In this document: one piece after another, positions 1-7,133 of the stretch | Layout of the letters: each line of letters starts with the position of its first letter | How positions within the stretch are numbered: the stretch's first letter is position 1 | Source: Kamptonema formosum PCC 6407 | Lineage (GTDB): Bacteria; Cyanobacteriota; Cyanobacteriia; Cyanobacteriales; Microcoleaceae | Direction of reading: 5' to 3' | Assembly (NCBI RefSeq): GCF_000332155.1 | Contig: NZ_KB235904.1 | Span: 1,630,859 to 1,694,858 of the forward strand | Length of the DNA: 64,000 nucleotides | Program-made: the position numbers and the translations under genes | Notes under the pieces: generated by a model | What the model was told of the DNA's origin: nothing | The model's input: the letters and a program-made list of their open reading frames with translations, nothing else | Databases searched by the model: none

Positions 1-66
1 GAAGATAATTTAACCAGTCCTTTGTTACCAGGTTTTAGCGTGTCGGTGGCGGTATTGTTTGCGTAG
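1..66 (+). CDS. C-terminal end of a Uma2-family (DUF820) nuclease-like protein, partial
   Basis: The first 22 codons form an open frame cut by the window edge and ending in TAG. The tail contains SPLLPGFSVSV followed by LFA. This matches the end of the very common cyanobacterial Uma2/DUF820 proteins, which have a PD-(D/E)XK nuclease-like fold. The catalytic core lies outside the window, so the assignment rests only on this tail. Function in cyanobacteria is unknown; many copies lie next to mobile or toxin-antitoxin genes. Confidence 0.5.
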   Translation, partial: EDNLTSPLLPGFSVSVAVLFA

Positions 67-96
67 AGATGTGGAAGCATCAAATTTTGTAGGCTA

Positions 97-157
97 AAGC
101 ATTCGGGTAGATAATAATTTATCGGTTGTAGCCTTCATACTTGCTGACCGAATGCTT
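97..157. repeat. Inverted repeat with 10-bp perfect arms
   Basis: AAGCATTCGG at 97-106 is the exact reverse complement of CCGAATGCTT at 148-157, with about 41 nt between the arms. It lies between the converging ends of the Uma2-like and DUF6887 genes. It could act as a terminator-like hairpin or be a dispersed palindromic repeat. No T-run follows either arm. Confidence 0.5.
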
Positions 158-162
158 CGCCC

Positions 163-393
163 CTAATCAGCAGTTTTCTTTCGGGTTTTCTCATCGACTA
201 TCCGCTTGAATAATTCAAATTGTTCTTGTTCTTCTTCTTTGTTCTTTGGCGGGTGAAATATAATCGCTTCTGAGTCGTGTTTACGGCGACTAACTAGCAC
301 GCGCAAAGCTTCAAGATCGTCATCGCCGCCGCGATGTGCAAGTGCATAAGCTTTCAGTTCAGCATTAGTCATTGCTTCAAAGTTCGGTTTCAT
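163..393 (-). CDS. DUF6887-like small cyanobacterial protein
   Basis: This encodes a 76-residue charged, helical protein starting MKPNFEAMTN with an acidic/lysine-rich tail. It resembles the small cyanobacterial DUF6887 family; function unknown. I chose the ATG at 393 over the upstream TTG at 405 because it overlaps the stop of the preceding gene as ATGA. That arrangement is typical of translationally coupled pairs. It is probably co-expressed with the DUF6888-like gene upstream. The family name is from memory of the sequence pattern. Confidence 0.7.
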   Translation of the reverse strand: MKPNFEAMTNAELKAYALAHRGGDDDLEALRVLVSRRKHDSEAIIFHPPKNKEEEQEQFELFKRIVDEKTRKKTAD

Positions 394-566
394 AGAAAAT
401 ACCAAAGTCCACTAGGGGGTACAATTATTTGCAATTCATCGCCTGCGAAAATATAGACATCTCCTGTTTGGTAATCGAAACGGAATAGTTGAATATCTTT
501 AAAGCCGTTGGATAACCACTGACAGAGGCGGAGACAGATTTGGGCTTGTTCGTTAGTTGGGTTAAT
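390..566 (-). CDS. DUF6888-like small protein, apparent ATT start
   Basis: A 58-residue frame reads INPTNEQAQICLRLCQ and ends PPSGLWYFL, the pattern of the DUF6888 family usually paired with DUF6887. After the in-frame TAG upstream there is no ATG, GTG or TTG before the conserved region. ATT at 566-564 stands where the family methionine would be expected. A GAGG Shine-Dalgarno-like element lies 8 nt upstream of it. The stop overlaps the next gene as ATGA. Either ATT initiates translation, as it does in infC, or the start codon has been lost by one mutation. Function unknown. Confidence 0.6.
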   Translation of the reverse strand: MNPTNEQAQICLRLCQWLSNGFKDIQLFRFDYQTGDVYIFAGDELQIIVPPSGLWYFL

Positions 567-681
567 GGTTGTTTCCTCAATTTTGACATAAAGATTAAAA
601 TACTACAAAAGCGGTATCCTTCAATTGTGGCATAAATTATGATAAGATGGACTCGGTGCTATTCCCTACCCCCTCACCATC

Positions 682-3600
682 ATGGATGAAACTCGCGCCC
701 AAGCTTACCTCAATCTGATTCAACAACTCCTCAGTTGCCCCAACGGTGAGGAACCGCAGATTTTACAGGATAACTCGCAATTACTCGATGCTGAATTTCT
801 GCAAGTGTGCGAGGTAATAGCAGATAACTTGGCAGCAGAAGGCCAGGAAAATGCAGCGGATTTTTTACGCAATCTGGCGAGTCAACTAGGGCAATTCTTG
901 GGGATGAATGATGAGGAAGATAGCGATAATTCTGAAGTGGAAAATCCGCGAGAGTATTTAGAGTTTATCGCAGAATTATTGCAAGCAGAACAAGATAGCA
1001 ATAGCGACGTTAAAGTAATTTACCCCATTCTCCGACAACGGCAACATCTCCTGAATGCCCGTTTTGCCCAGACTTTACAGCAAGTGGCAGAGAATTTCAT
1101 TGCTGATGAAGATTCAGAAACAATTGCGTCAATTGTCGCCATCATTGAAAATTTGAGTATTCATATTTATCAATTTCCCCTGGGGAATAGAGCGAATAAT
1201 ATTGACATAGCTATAGCAGGTTATCAAATCGTTTTAAGTCATCGCCAACCAGGAAGCGAAAAATGGGCGCAGACTCAAAATAATCTGGCAGTTGCCTACA
1301 GAAACAAAATCACGGGCAACCGAGCCGAGAATATAGATACTGCGATCGCTTGTTACAAAAAGGCATTAGCAGTTTACACCCGTGAGGATTTTCCCGAAGA
1401 TTGGGCAACGACTCAAAATAATCTGGCGGCTGCCTACAGTAACAAAATCACGGGCAACCGAGCCGAGAATATTGATACTGCGATCGCTTGTTACGAAAAG
1501 GCATTAGAAGTTCGCACCCGTGAGGATTTTCCCCAAGATTGGGCAACGACTCAAAATAATCTGGCAACTGCCTACAGTGACAAAATCACGGGCAACCGAG
1601 CCGAGAATATAGATACTGCGATCGCTTGTTACAAAAAGGCTTTAGCAGTTTACACCCGTGAGGATTTTCCCGAATATTGGGCAACGACTCAAAATAATCT
1701 GGCAACTGCCTACAGTGACAAAATCACGGGCAACCGAGCCGAGAATATAGATACTGCGATCGCTTGTTACAAAAAGGCATTAGCAGTTTACACCCGTGAG
1801 GATTTTCCCCAAGATTGGGCAATGACTCAAAATAATCTGGCAATTGCCTACTACAGCAAAATCACGGGCAACCGAGCCGAGAATATTGATACTGCGATCG
1901 CTTGTTACGAAAAGGCATTAGAAGTTCGCACCCGTGAGGATTTTCCCGAATATTGGGCAACGACTCAAAATAATCTGGCAGTTGCCTACAGTGACAAAAT
2001 CACGGGCAACCGAGCCGAGAATATAGATACTGCGATCGCTTGTTACAAAAAGGCATTAGCAGTTTACACCCGTGAGGATTTTCCCCAAGATTGGGCAATG
2101 ACTCAAAATAATCTGGCAATTGCCTACAGTGACAAAATCACGGGCAACCGAGCCGAGAATATAGATACTGCGATCGCTTGTTATCACAATGCTTTAACTA
2201 TCAGAACTCGTGAAGCTTTCCCGCAAAATTATACAGAAACTTTATTTAATTTAGGTAATCTTTACCGCAGTAACCAGCAATGGCAACTCGCTTATGATAC
2301 CTACGCCCCCGCGATTGAAACCGTAGAAATTTTACGGGGTGAGATTCAATCAATTCAATCGGGAGATGAAATCAAACAGAAATTAGCTGAAGAATGGAAT
2401 CAACTCTATTTGGGCATGGTAGAAGCTTGCATCCAACTACAACGCTACACCGAAGCTGTGGAATTTGCCGAACGTTCCAAGGGACAAAACTTAATCGAGT
2501 TGCTATCAGTAAAAGATTTGTATCCCAAAGGAGAAATCCCCGCCGCAGTGCGCCAAGAATTGCAACAGTTAAGACTGAGAATTGCTGAGGAAAATCAACG
2601 CCTAAAACAAGCTGAGGAAAAAAACTATGACTTCATCAACCAACTCCGCCAAGATTTAGCGGCAAAATATCCCTATACACCTCTCAAATTTGGGGAAATC
2701 AAGCAGTTAGCCGATGAAAAAACAGCTATTGTTGAATGGTACATTTTAGGCAGTAGCTTTTGTGTCTTCATTATCACTAATGACAACCCCCAACCACAGA
2801 TTTTATCATTTCCTGAGTCGGATTTAGATAAATTAATTGATTGGACTAGGGAATATTTAGGAGATTACTATCGTAACCGCGAACAATGGCAAAATAGCCT
2901 AGAAACCAAACTCGCAAACCTAGCCCAAATTCTCCACATTGATGAAATTGTCAATGCCATTCCCCAAACCTGCGATCAATTAATCCTAATTCCCCACCGC
3001 TACCTGCACCTCTTCCCTATCCACGCCTTACCTGTTAGTAAGGAAACTTGGCAACGCTTTCACCTCAATAACCAAAACTGTCCTCTAAATCCTTATTTCA
3101 TTGACTGTTTCGATGACGGAGTTCGGTATGCCGCCAGTTGTCAATTACTCCACAAAGTCCAACAACAACCACCGCGACTATTCGATAGTTTATTCGCCAT
3201 CAAAACCCCCACAAAAGATTTGTATGAGGGTAATGGAGATTATGGAGTTGTTAATGCAATCAAACAACAATTTGAAGCGCCGATAGTTTTCAAGAAAAAA
3301 GAGGCTAAAATATCGGCTTTACTAAGCCTCGATCTCTCAGGGAAAACAGAGGCAAATCCCCAACTCGAAACAACCAACAGTTTATTTTTCTACTGTCATG
3401 GTTTCTTCGATCCTAACTCACCCTTAAATTCAGGCTTACAGTTAGCCGATGGCAACCTCACCCTCGCCGATATTATCGCTCACTTTGACCTAAAAAATTG
3501 CCGACTTGTCACCATGTCCGCCTGCGAAACAAGTTTTACCGACTTCAACAGTAATAGTGACGAATACATCGGTTTACCCAGTGGTTTCATGTTAGCAGGA

Positions 3601-3912
3601 AGCCATAATATTATCGGTAGTTTATGGACAGTAAGCGCCTTTGCTACTTCCCTACTGATGACCAAATTCTACGAAGAACTTAAACAATCTAATAACATCG
3701 CTCTTGCCCTCAATCAGTCGCAAAAGTGGCTCCGAGATGTTACAATCAAAGGACTACTAGATTGGCTCCCCAACTCTAAACTAGAGGATGTCTGGCAAGA
3801 AGAGCTAGAAACGACCCTCAAAAAATGGGAAAAAGAGCTAGGTGCTGATTCTCAACCCTTCAATTCACCTTGTTATTGGGCAGCTTTCTGTGCTATCGGC
3901 AAAGGAGTTTAA
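682..3912 (+). CDS. TPR-CHAT caspase-like protease
   Basis: A 1076-residue cytoplasmic protein. Residues 1-150 hold two copies of a cyanobacterial helical unit (YLNLIQQLL / YLEFIAELL). Residues about 170-545 are 46-residue TPR-like repeats with the core ENIDTAIACY...WATTQNNLA. Residues about 550-680 are a further TPR/coiled region. The CHAT peptidase domain fills the C-terminus, with the likely catalytic dyad His906 (YCHGF) and Cys948 (MSACETS). CHAT proteins are clan CD proteases that act in cell-death and conflict systems, with the TPR as sensor. Three genes follow at spacings of 2, 16 and 7 bp, so it probably leads an operon. No clear Shine-Dalgarno precedes the ATG. The family call is firm; the target is unknown. 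Confidence 0.92.
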   Translation: MDETRAQAYLNLIQQLLSCPNGEEPQILQDNSQLLDAEFLQVCEVIADNLAAEGQENAADFLRNLASQLGQFLGMNDEEDSDNSEVENPREYLEFIAELLQAEQDSNSDVKVIYPILRQRQHLLNARFAQTLQQVAENFIADEDSETIASIVAIIENLSIHIYQFPLGNRANNIDIAIAGYQIVLSHRQPGSEKWAQTQNNLAVAYRNKITGNRAENIDTAIACYKKALAVYTREDFPEDWATTQNNLAAAYSNKITGNRAENIDTAIACYEKALEVRTREDFPQDWATTQNNLATAYSDKITGNRAENIDTAIACYKKALAVYTREDFPEYWATTQNNLATAYSDKITGNRAENIDTAIACYKKALAVYTREDFPQDWAMTQNNLAIAYYSKITGNRAENIDTAIACYEKALEVRTREDFPEYWATTQNNLAVAYSDKITGNRAENIDTAIACYKKALAVYTREDFPQDWAMTQNNLAIAYSDKITGNRAENIDTAIACYHNALTIRTREAFPQNYTETLFNLGNLYRSNQQWQLAYDTYAPAIETVEILRGEIQSIQSGDEIKQKLAEEWNQLYLGMVEACIQLQRYTEAVEFAERSKGQNLIELLSVKDLYPKGEIPAAVRQELQQLRLRIAEENQRLKQAEEKNYDFINQLRQDLAAKYPYTPLKFGEIKQLADEKTAIVEWYILGSSFCVFIITNDNPQPQILSFPESDLDKLIDWTREYLGDYYRNREQWQNSLETKLANLAQILHIDEIVNAIPQTCDQLILIPHRYLHLFPIHALPVSKETWQRFHLNNQNCPLNPYFIDCFDDGVRYAASCQLLHKVQQQPPRLFDSLFAIKTPTKDLYEGNGDYGVVNAIKQQFEAPIVFKKKEAKISALLSLDLSGKTEANPQLETTNSLFFYCHGFFDPNSPLNSGLQLADGNLTLADIIAHFDLKNCRLVTMSACETSFTDFNSNSDEYIGLPSGFMLAGSHNIIGSLWTVSAFATSLLMTKFYEELKQSNNIALALNQSQKWLRDVTIKGLLDWLPNSKLEDVWQEELETTLKKWEKELGADSQPFNSPCYWAAFCAIGKGV
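1312..2277 (+). repeat. Tandem 138-bp coding repeats in the CHAT gene
   Basis: Units begin at 1312, 1450, 1588, 1726, 1864, 2002 and 2140, each 138 bp (46 codons). The first six are nearly identical at DNA level. The differences fall in a few blocks: KKALAVY versus EKALEVR, and EDWATT, EYWATT or QDWAMT. The seventh diverges after its first third. The pattern points to recent in-frame amplification or gene conversion of the sensor array. Confidence 0.95.
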
Positions 3913-3914
3913 TC

Positions 3915-4277
3915 ATGGTTTATCAAAAAAGAGTTAATTGTTTTATCGAAGTTCTAAAAAACCAAAGCGATCTTTTTACTGAAAAAGACCGGATTGAATT
4001 GGCAGAAATAATCAATCAAATACCAGAAGATGATGATGAAACAATTTGGCAAGCAATTTCCCATTGGCTCCAATTGCATCCTAATGTTAAAGAAGCCCAC
4101 AACATCAACTTAAAAAATACAGAATCCTCCCCCCTCCCAGACAAACATCTCGGTCCAGGTGGTTCCAAACCCGAAAAAAGTCCAGATAAACCCACTGGAG
4201 AGCCTACGGTTCTGCAAAAATTGAAAAACGAAATTAATCCACACAACCCCCTCGATCCACCCAAACAATCACCCTAA
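3915..4277 (+). CDS. Small CHAT-associated protein with Pro-rich tail
   Basis: 120 residues from the ATG at 3915, which has AAAGGAG 7 nt upstream; in-frame starts further upstream lie inside the CHAT gene. Residues 1-60 look like a compact acidic helical domain (RIELAEIINQIPEDDDET, then a W-rich helix). Residues 65-120 are disordered and rich in Pro, Gly and Lys (GPGGSKP, LDPPKQSP). There is no signal peptide or membrane segment. It starts 2 bp after the CHAT stop, so coupling is almost certain. It could be an adaptor or a substrate of the CHAT protease. Small partners are known in caspase/TPR-associated (CATRA) conflict systems, but membership cannot be shown here. Confidence 0.8.
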   Translation: MVYQKRVNCFIEVLKNQSDLFTEKDRIELAEIINQIPEDDDETIWQAISHWLQLHPNVKEAHNINLKNTESSPLPDKHLGPGGSKPEKSPDKPTGEPTVLQKLKNEINPHNPLDPPKQSP

Positions 4278-4293
4278 TTTCCCTTTTTAACTA

Positions 4294-4740
4294 ATGGAAG
4301 AAATCTTAGAACTGAAACAGCTTTTACTCCAAGGCGATATTAAAGGCGCTCTAGTAATTGCCGAAGAAATTGCCGAAATGAGCAAAAAAGACATCATCAA
4401 TAACATTTACAGTTTTGCAGTAGTTTTGCTATTGCATCTAATCAAACAAAAAGTAGAAAACCGGACAACCCGCTCTTGGGATACTTCAATTAGAAACTCA
4501 GTTAGAAACATAAAGCGACTCAATAAACGTCTCAAATCTAACGGAGTCTATCTGAATTTAGAAGAATTAGAAGAGACTCTCATTGAAGCCTATTCTTCTG
4601 CTCTTGATGGCGCTGCTTTAGAAATTCTTGAAGGCATTTATGAAGCGCGACAACTAAAAACAATGGTTAAAGAAGACGATATTATCGCTAGTGCTTTAGC
4701 TTTGATTGCTTCTACCGAATCAACCGAAAACTCTCAATAA
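4294..4740 (+). CDS. DUF29-like helical protein
   Basis: 148 residues. The central block LLLHLIKQKVENRTTRSWDTSI resembles the DUF29 core, where a hydrophobic helix precedes an RSW-type motif. It continues into LEEALEE-like helices and an acidic tail. DUF29 proteins are abundant in cyanobacteria and have no established biochemical role. The gene starts 16 bp after the small CHAT-associated gene and ends 7 bp before the membrane-protein gene, so it is the third gene of the CHAT operon. The DUF29 resemblance is judged by eye and the N-terminus is atypical. Confidence 0.7.
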   Translation: MEEILELKQLLLQGDIKGALVIAEEIAEMSKKDIINNIYSFAVVLLLHLIKQKVENRTTRSWDTSIRNSVRNIKRLNKRLKSNGVYLNLEELEETLIEAYSSALDGAALEILEGIYEARQLKTMVKEDDIIASALALIASTESTENSQ

Positions 4741-4747
4741 ATTAGCT

Positions 4748-6112
4748 ATGAAAAATGGTACAATTAGCCTCTATGCTTTTCACCTCGCTCGTACTTTCAA
4801 CGATCCACCCGATCTAGCTAGTGAAGAGAAAGCTAAATCTTTTGGGAAAGAAGTCCAAGACAGATTAACTCAACAAATTGGCCCAAATGAACTAACAACC
4901 CTGCTACTTCACGATACCTATTTTACCGATTTAACTTTCTTTTACTCAGAAACAGATTTGACACCTGAAAAAATCGCTGCATTTTTACCTCAAAATATTA
5001 ATGCTTCGATCGGTCAAACGATATTTATTTGTGACGAAGTTACCCATGAAACGGAAGCTAACCGAGATTCAGCGGATAGCTATGTGAGAAATTTCTTAAA
5101 AAACACCGAGTATGAAAATGATAAAATCACTACATCCGATGGAAGCAATTTATTAGGTATTCCTCTATTTGAATACTTTTGTCAAAGTACCGCTGAAAAA
5201 GCACCAGTCTGTCATATTCTAGTCTTGCTAAATTATCAGGATAAAAATGAAATTCTAAAGAAATTGACAGAACACTATGAAGATATAGTCGATTTACTCT
5301 GTAGCTACCATAAAATAAAGTTTGTTTATCAACAAGCCGAAGTTAGCTATCAAGATGCTCTGACAGTTTCTCAGCAAATAGAGCAAAAAATTACTGAATT
5401 TGTAGGTTATGTTGCAGATAAAAATAATAACTTAGATAAATTTAGTAATATGTTAGATGAATTGCCATCGTTAGCTCTGAAGCATTCTATTTACTGTGGG
5501 GAATTAGAAAGTTATGTGACTACTATTGAAATCAATCATCAAAACTATAAAACTTTCCTCCAAAAACTATTAAGCGCAGGTTCTAAACTAGACTCATGGC
5601 AAAAATTTAGCGATCGCACAGGAGACACTTTGATCAAACAAATCCAGTGCTGGCTCAACTACATGAGTCCTCGCAAAGAACTAGCACAACAACTCACTGC
5701 ATCTATTCGTGGTATTGTAGAGATCGAACAAGCAAAGAGCGATCGCGAATTAGAAAATACCATTCAAGCAGTTGGTACTGGTATTGGTGTAGGAATTGGC
5801 TTTGCCGGCATCTTAGCCAGCAGCTACGAGTTGATCGAAAAACCTTGGGATTTTCCCTCTCCCCAACATCCTCTGCTTTGGCCGCATCCCTTCATTATTG
5901 CCATTACAGTTAGTTGTTTATTCGGTGGAGGCTTGGGATGGCTGGCTTGGCGGATTACTACTGGTAAAATGCTAAAAGCATCATCCTCTACTAACCAAAT
6001 ACGGGGATCTGTGCAGACAAGTTTATCTAGTTCTCAAAGTCCAGAAGTAGCGATTTCTCAGCAACCGGAACAAGTGCGATCGCTAACTTCTGATGATACA
6101 AAAATCACTTAA
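4748..6112 (+). CDS. Putative membrane protein of the CHAT operon
   Basis: 454 residues from the ATG at 4748; a longer in-frame TTG start would lie inside the previous gene. Residues 1-190 look like an alpha/beta domain (TIFICDEVTHE, VCHILVLLNYQ). Residues 190-345 are helical and coiled. Two hydrophobic segments follow: one glycine-rich (IGVGIGFAGILASSY) and one at IIAITVSCLFGGGLGWLAW. A Ser/Gln-rich tail ends the protein. I do not recognise the family. As last gene of the operon and its only membrane protein, it is a reasonable effector candidate, but that is inference. Its stop overlaps the convergent acetamidase stop within TTAA. Confidence 0.75.
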   Translation: MKNGTISLYAFHLARTFNDPPDLASEEKAKSFGKEVQDRLTQQIGPNELTTLLLHDTYFTDLTFFYSETDLTPEKIAAFLPQNINASIGQTIFICDEVTHETEANRDSADSYVRNFLKNTEYENDKITTSDGSNLLGIPLFEYFCQSTAEKAPVCHILVLLNYQDKNEILKKLTEHYEDIVDLLCSYHKIKFVYQQAEVSYQDALTVSQQIEQKITEFVGYVADKNNNLDKFSNMLDELPSLALKHSIYCGELESYVTTIEINHQNYKTFLQKLLSAGSKLDSWQKFSDRTGDTLIKQIQCWLNYMSPRKELAQQLTASIRGIVEIEQAKSDRELENTIQAVGTGIGVGIGFAGILASSYELIEKPWDFPSPQHPLLWPHPFIIAITVSCLFGGGLGWLAWRITTGKMLKASSSTNQIRGSVQTSLSSSQSPEVAISQQPEQVRSLTSDDTKIT

Positions 6113-7035
6113 AAAATAAGTATCTGCACCCAATAACCAAGAGAAATCCACCATAAAGCTTCTTCATCATTTGCACTCATACCGATAAATTCTTCGAGAA
6201 AATCAATCATTTGTTTGAGTGCTAATTCAAAGGCTGCATCTAAGGTTTCAGCAAATCCCATTGTAATAATATCATTAGCTGTTTCTGCTAGGGGAGAAGT
6301 TAGCTTTAAGTCTTTACGAATTTTAATCTGTATAGTACCATTCATAGAAGTTTCAATAGCAGTGACATCTATCTCGCCGTCTCCTTGGGCGGAGTGTCCA
6401 TCGCCGATGGAAAATAATGCACCAGGTACAAAAACTGGTAAGAATATTCGCGATCCTGGTTGCAGTTCCCGGTTGTCCATATTGCCGCCGTAATTTCCCG
6501 GCGGGATGGAGGAACGGTTATTTTCTGCTGTAGCAACGCCCAGAATGCCGAAGAAGGGATGCAGGGGGATATTGACTTGGAATTTGAGATTTTGGCTGTC
6601 AGATTTGGTGATGGGAAAATGAGCTACATTTTTATCTAAATCTAAGGTAAGAAAACGCAATCTTGGTTCTATGAATTCTTGGGGTAAGGCTCCCCATCCG
6701 GGCCGAATTGCATTGAATCCTATTGGTAAACTAGGGTAAATTTTTTCTAATTTGATTTCTAAAACGTCTCCCGGTTCTGCATTGTTAACATAAATAGGGC
6801 CTGTGAGCAAGTGGGGGCCGGGGCCGACTTTGCGATCGCGCGGCAAATTTTCACAAATATCTAGGAATTCCGGGGTGAGAAATTCGGAAGGGGCGCGATC
6901 GTAGACGTAGAAGCCGGAATAAGTTTCTACATCAATGCGATCGCCTGACTCAATTGTTAATGCTGGTTCCAATTCACAGGAGAAGCCGCCAAGATGTACG
7001 GTTTTGCAGTTAGCTTTGAGAAGGTGATGTGTCAT
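6109..7035 (-). CDS. Acetamidase/formamidase family amidohydrolase
   Basis: 308 residues, the normal length for this metal-dependent family. It cleaves formamide or short amides to ammonia and the acid. Characteristic stretches are GPGPHLLTGPIYV with EPGDVLEI near residue 90, a PxHPFFG segment near 165 and GDGHSAQGDGEID near 225. It is cytoplasmic, with no signal peptide. It sits near the BMP-transporter/cysteine-hydrolase genes on the opposite strand, so a shared role in nitrogen release from amides is plausible, although a kinase gene intervenes. A heptamer repeat array lies directly upstream of its start. The true substrate is unknown. Confidence 0.9.
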   Translation of the reverse strand: MTHHLLKANCKTVHLGGFSCELEPALTIESGDRIDVETYSGFYVYDRAPSEFLTPEFLDICENLPRDRKVGPGPHLLTGPIYVNNAEPGDVLEIKLEKIYPSLPIGFNAIRPGWGALPQEFIEPRLRFLTLDLDKNVAHFPITKSDSQNLKFQVNIPLHPFFGILGVATAENNRSSIPPGNYGGNMDNRELQPGSRIFLPVFVPGALFSIGDGHSAQGDGEIDVTAIETSMNGTIQIKIRKDLKLTSPLAETANDIITMGFAETLDAAFELALKQMIDFLEEFIGMSANDEEALWWISLGYWVQILIF

Positions 7036-7038
7036 TTT

Positions 7039-7127
7039 TTTTAATTGTTAGCGGTTAACTGTTAACGGTTAACTGTTAACGGTTAATTGTTAGCGGTTAA
7101 CTGTTAACGGTTAACTGTTAAAGGTAA
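7039..7127. repeat. Heptamer STRR array (GTTAAC-type)
   Basis: About twelve 7-bp units alternate GGTTAAC and TGTTAAC, with a few changes to TTAATTG or TTAGC. The array fills the 98-bp gap between the acetamidase start and the stop of the hybrid kinase gene. It is a cyanobacterial short tandemly repeated repetitive sequence; TTAAC units carry stop codons in several frames. Confidence 0.9.
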
Positions 7128-7133
7128 TTGAAA

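Noticed and set aside
1312..2277. CRISPR-like regular repeats
   Set aside because: The 138-bp units are contiguous without spacers and code for TPR-like repeats in an open frame.
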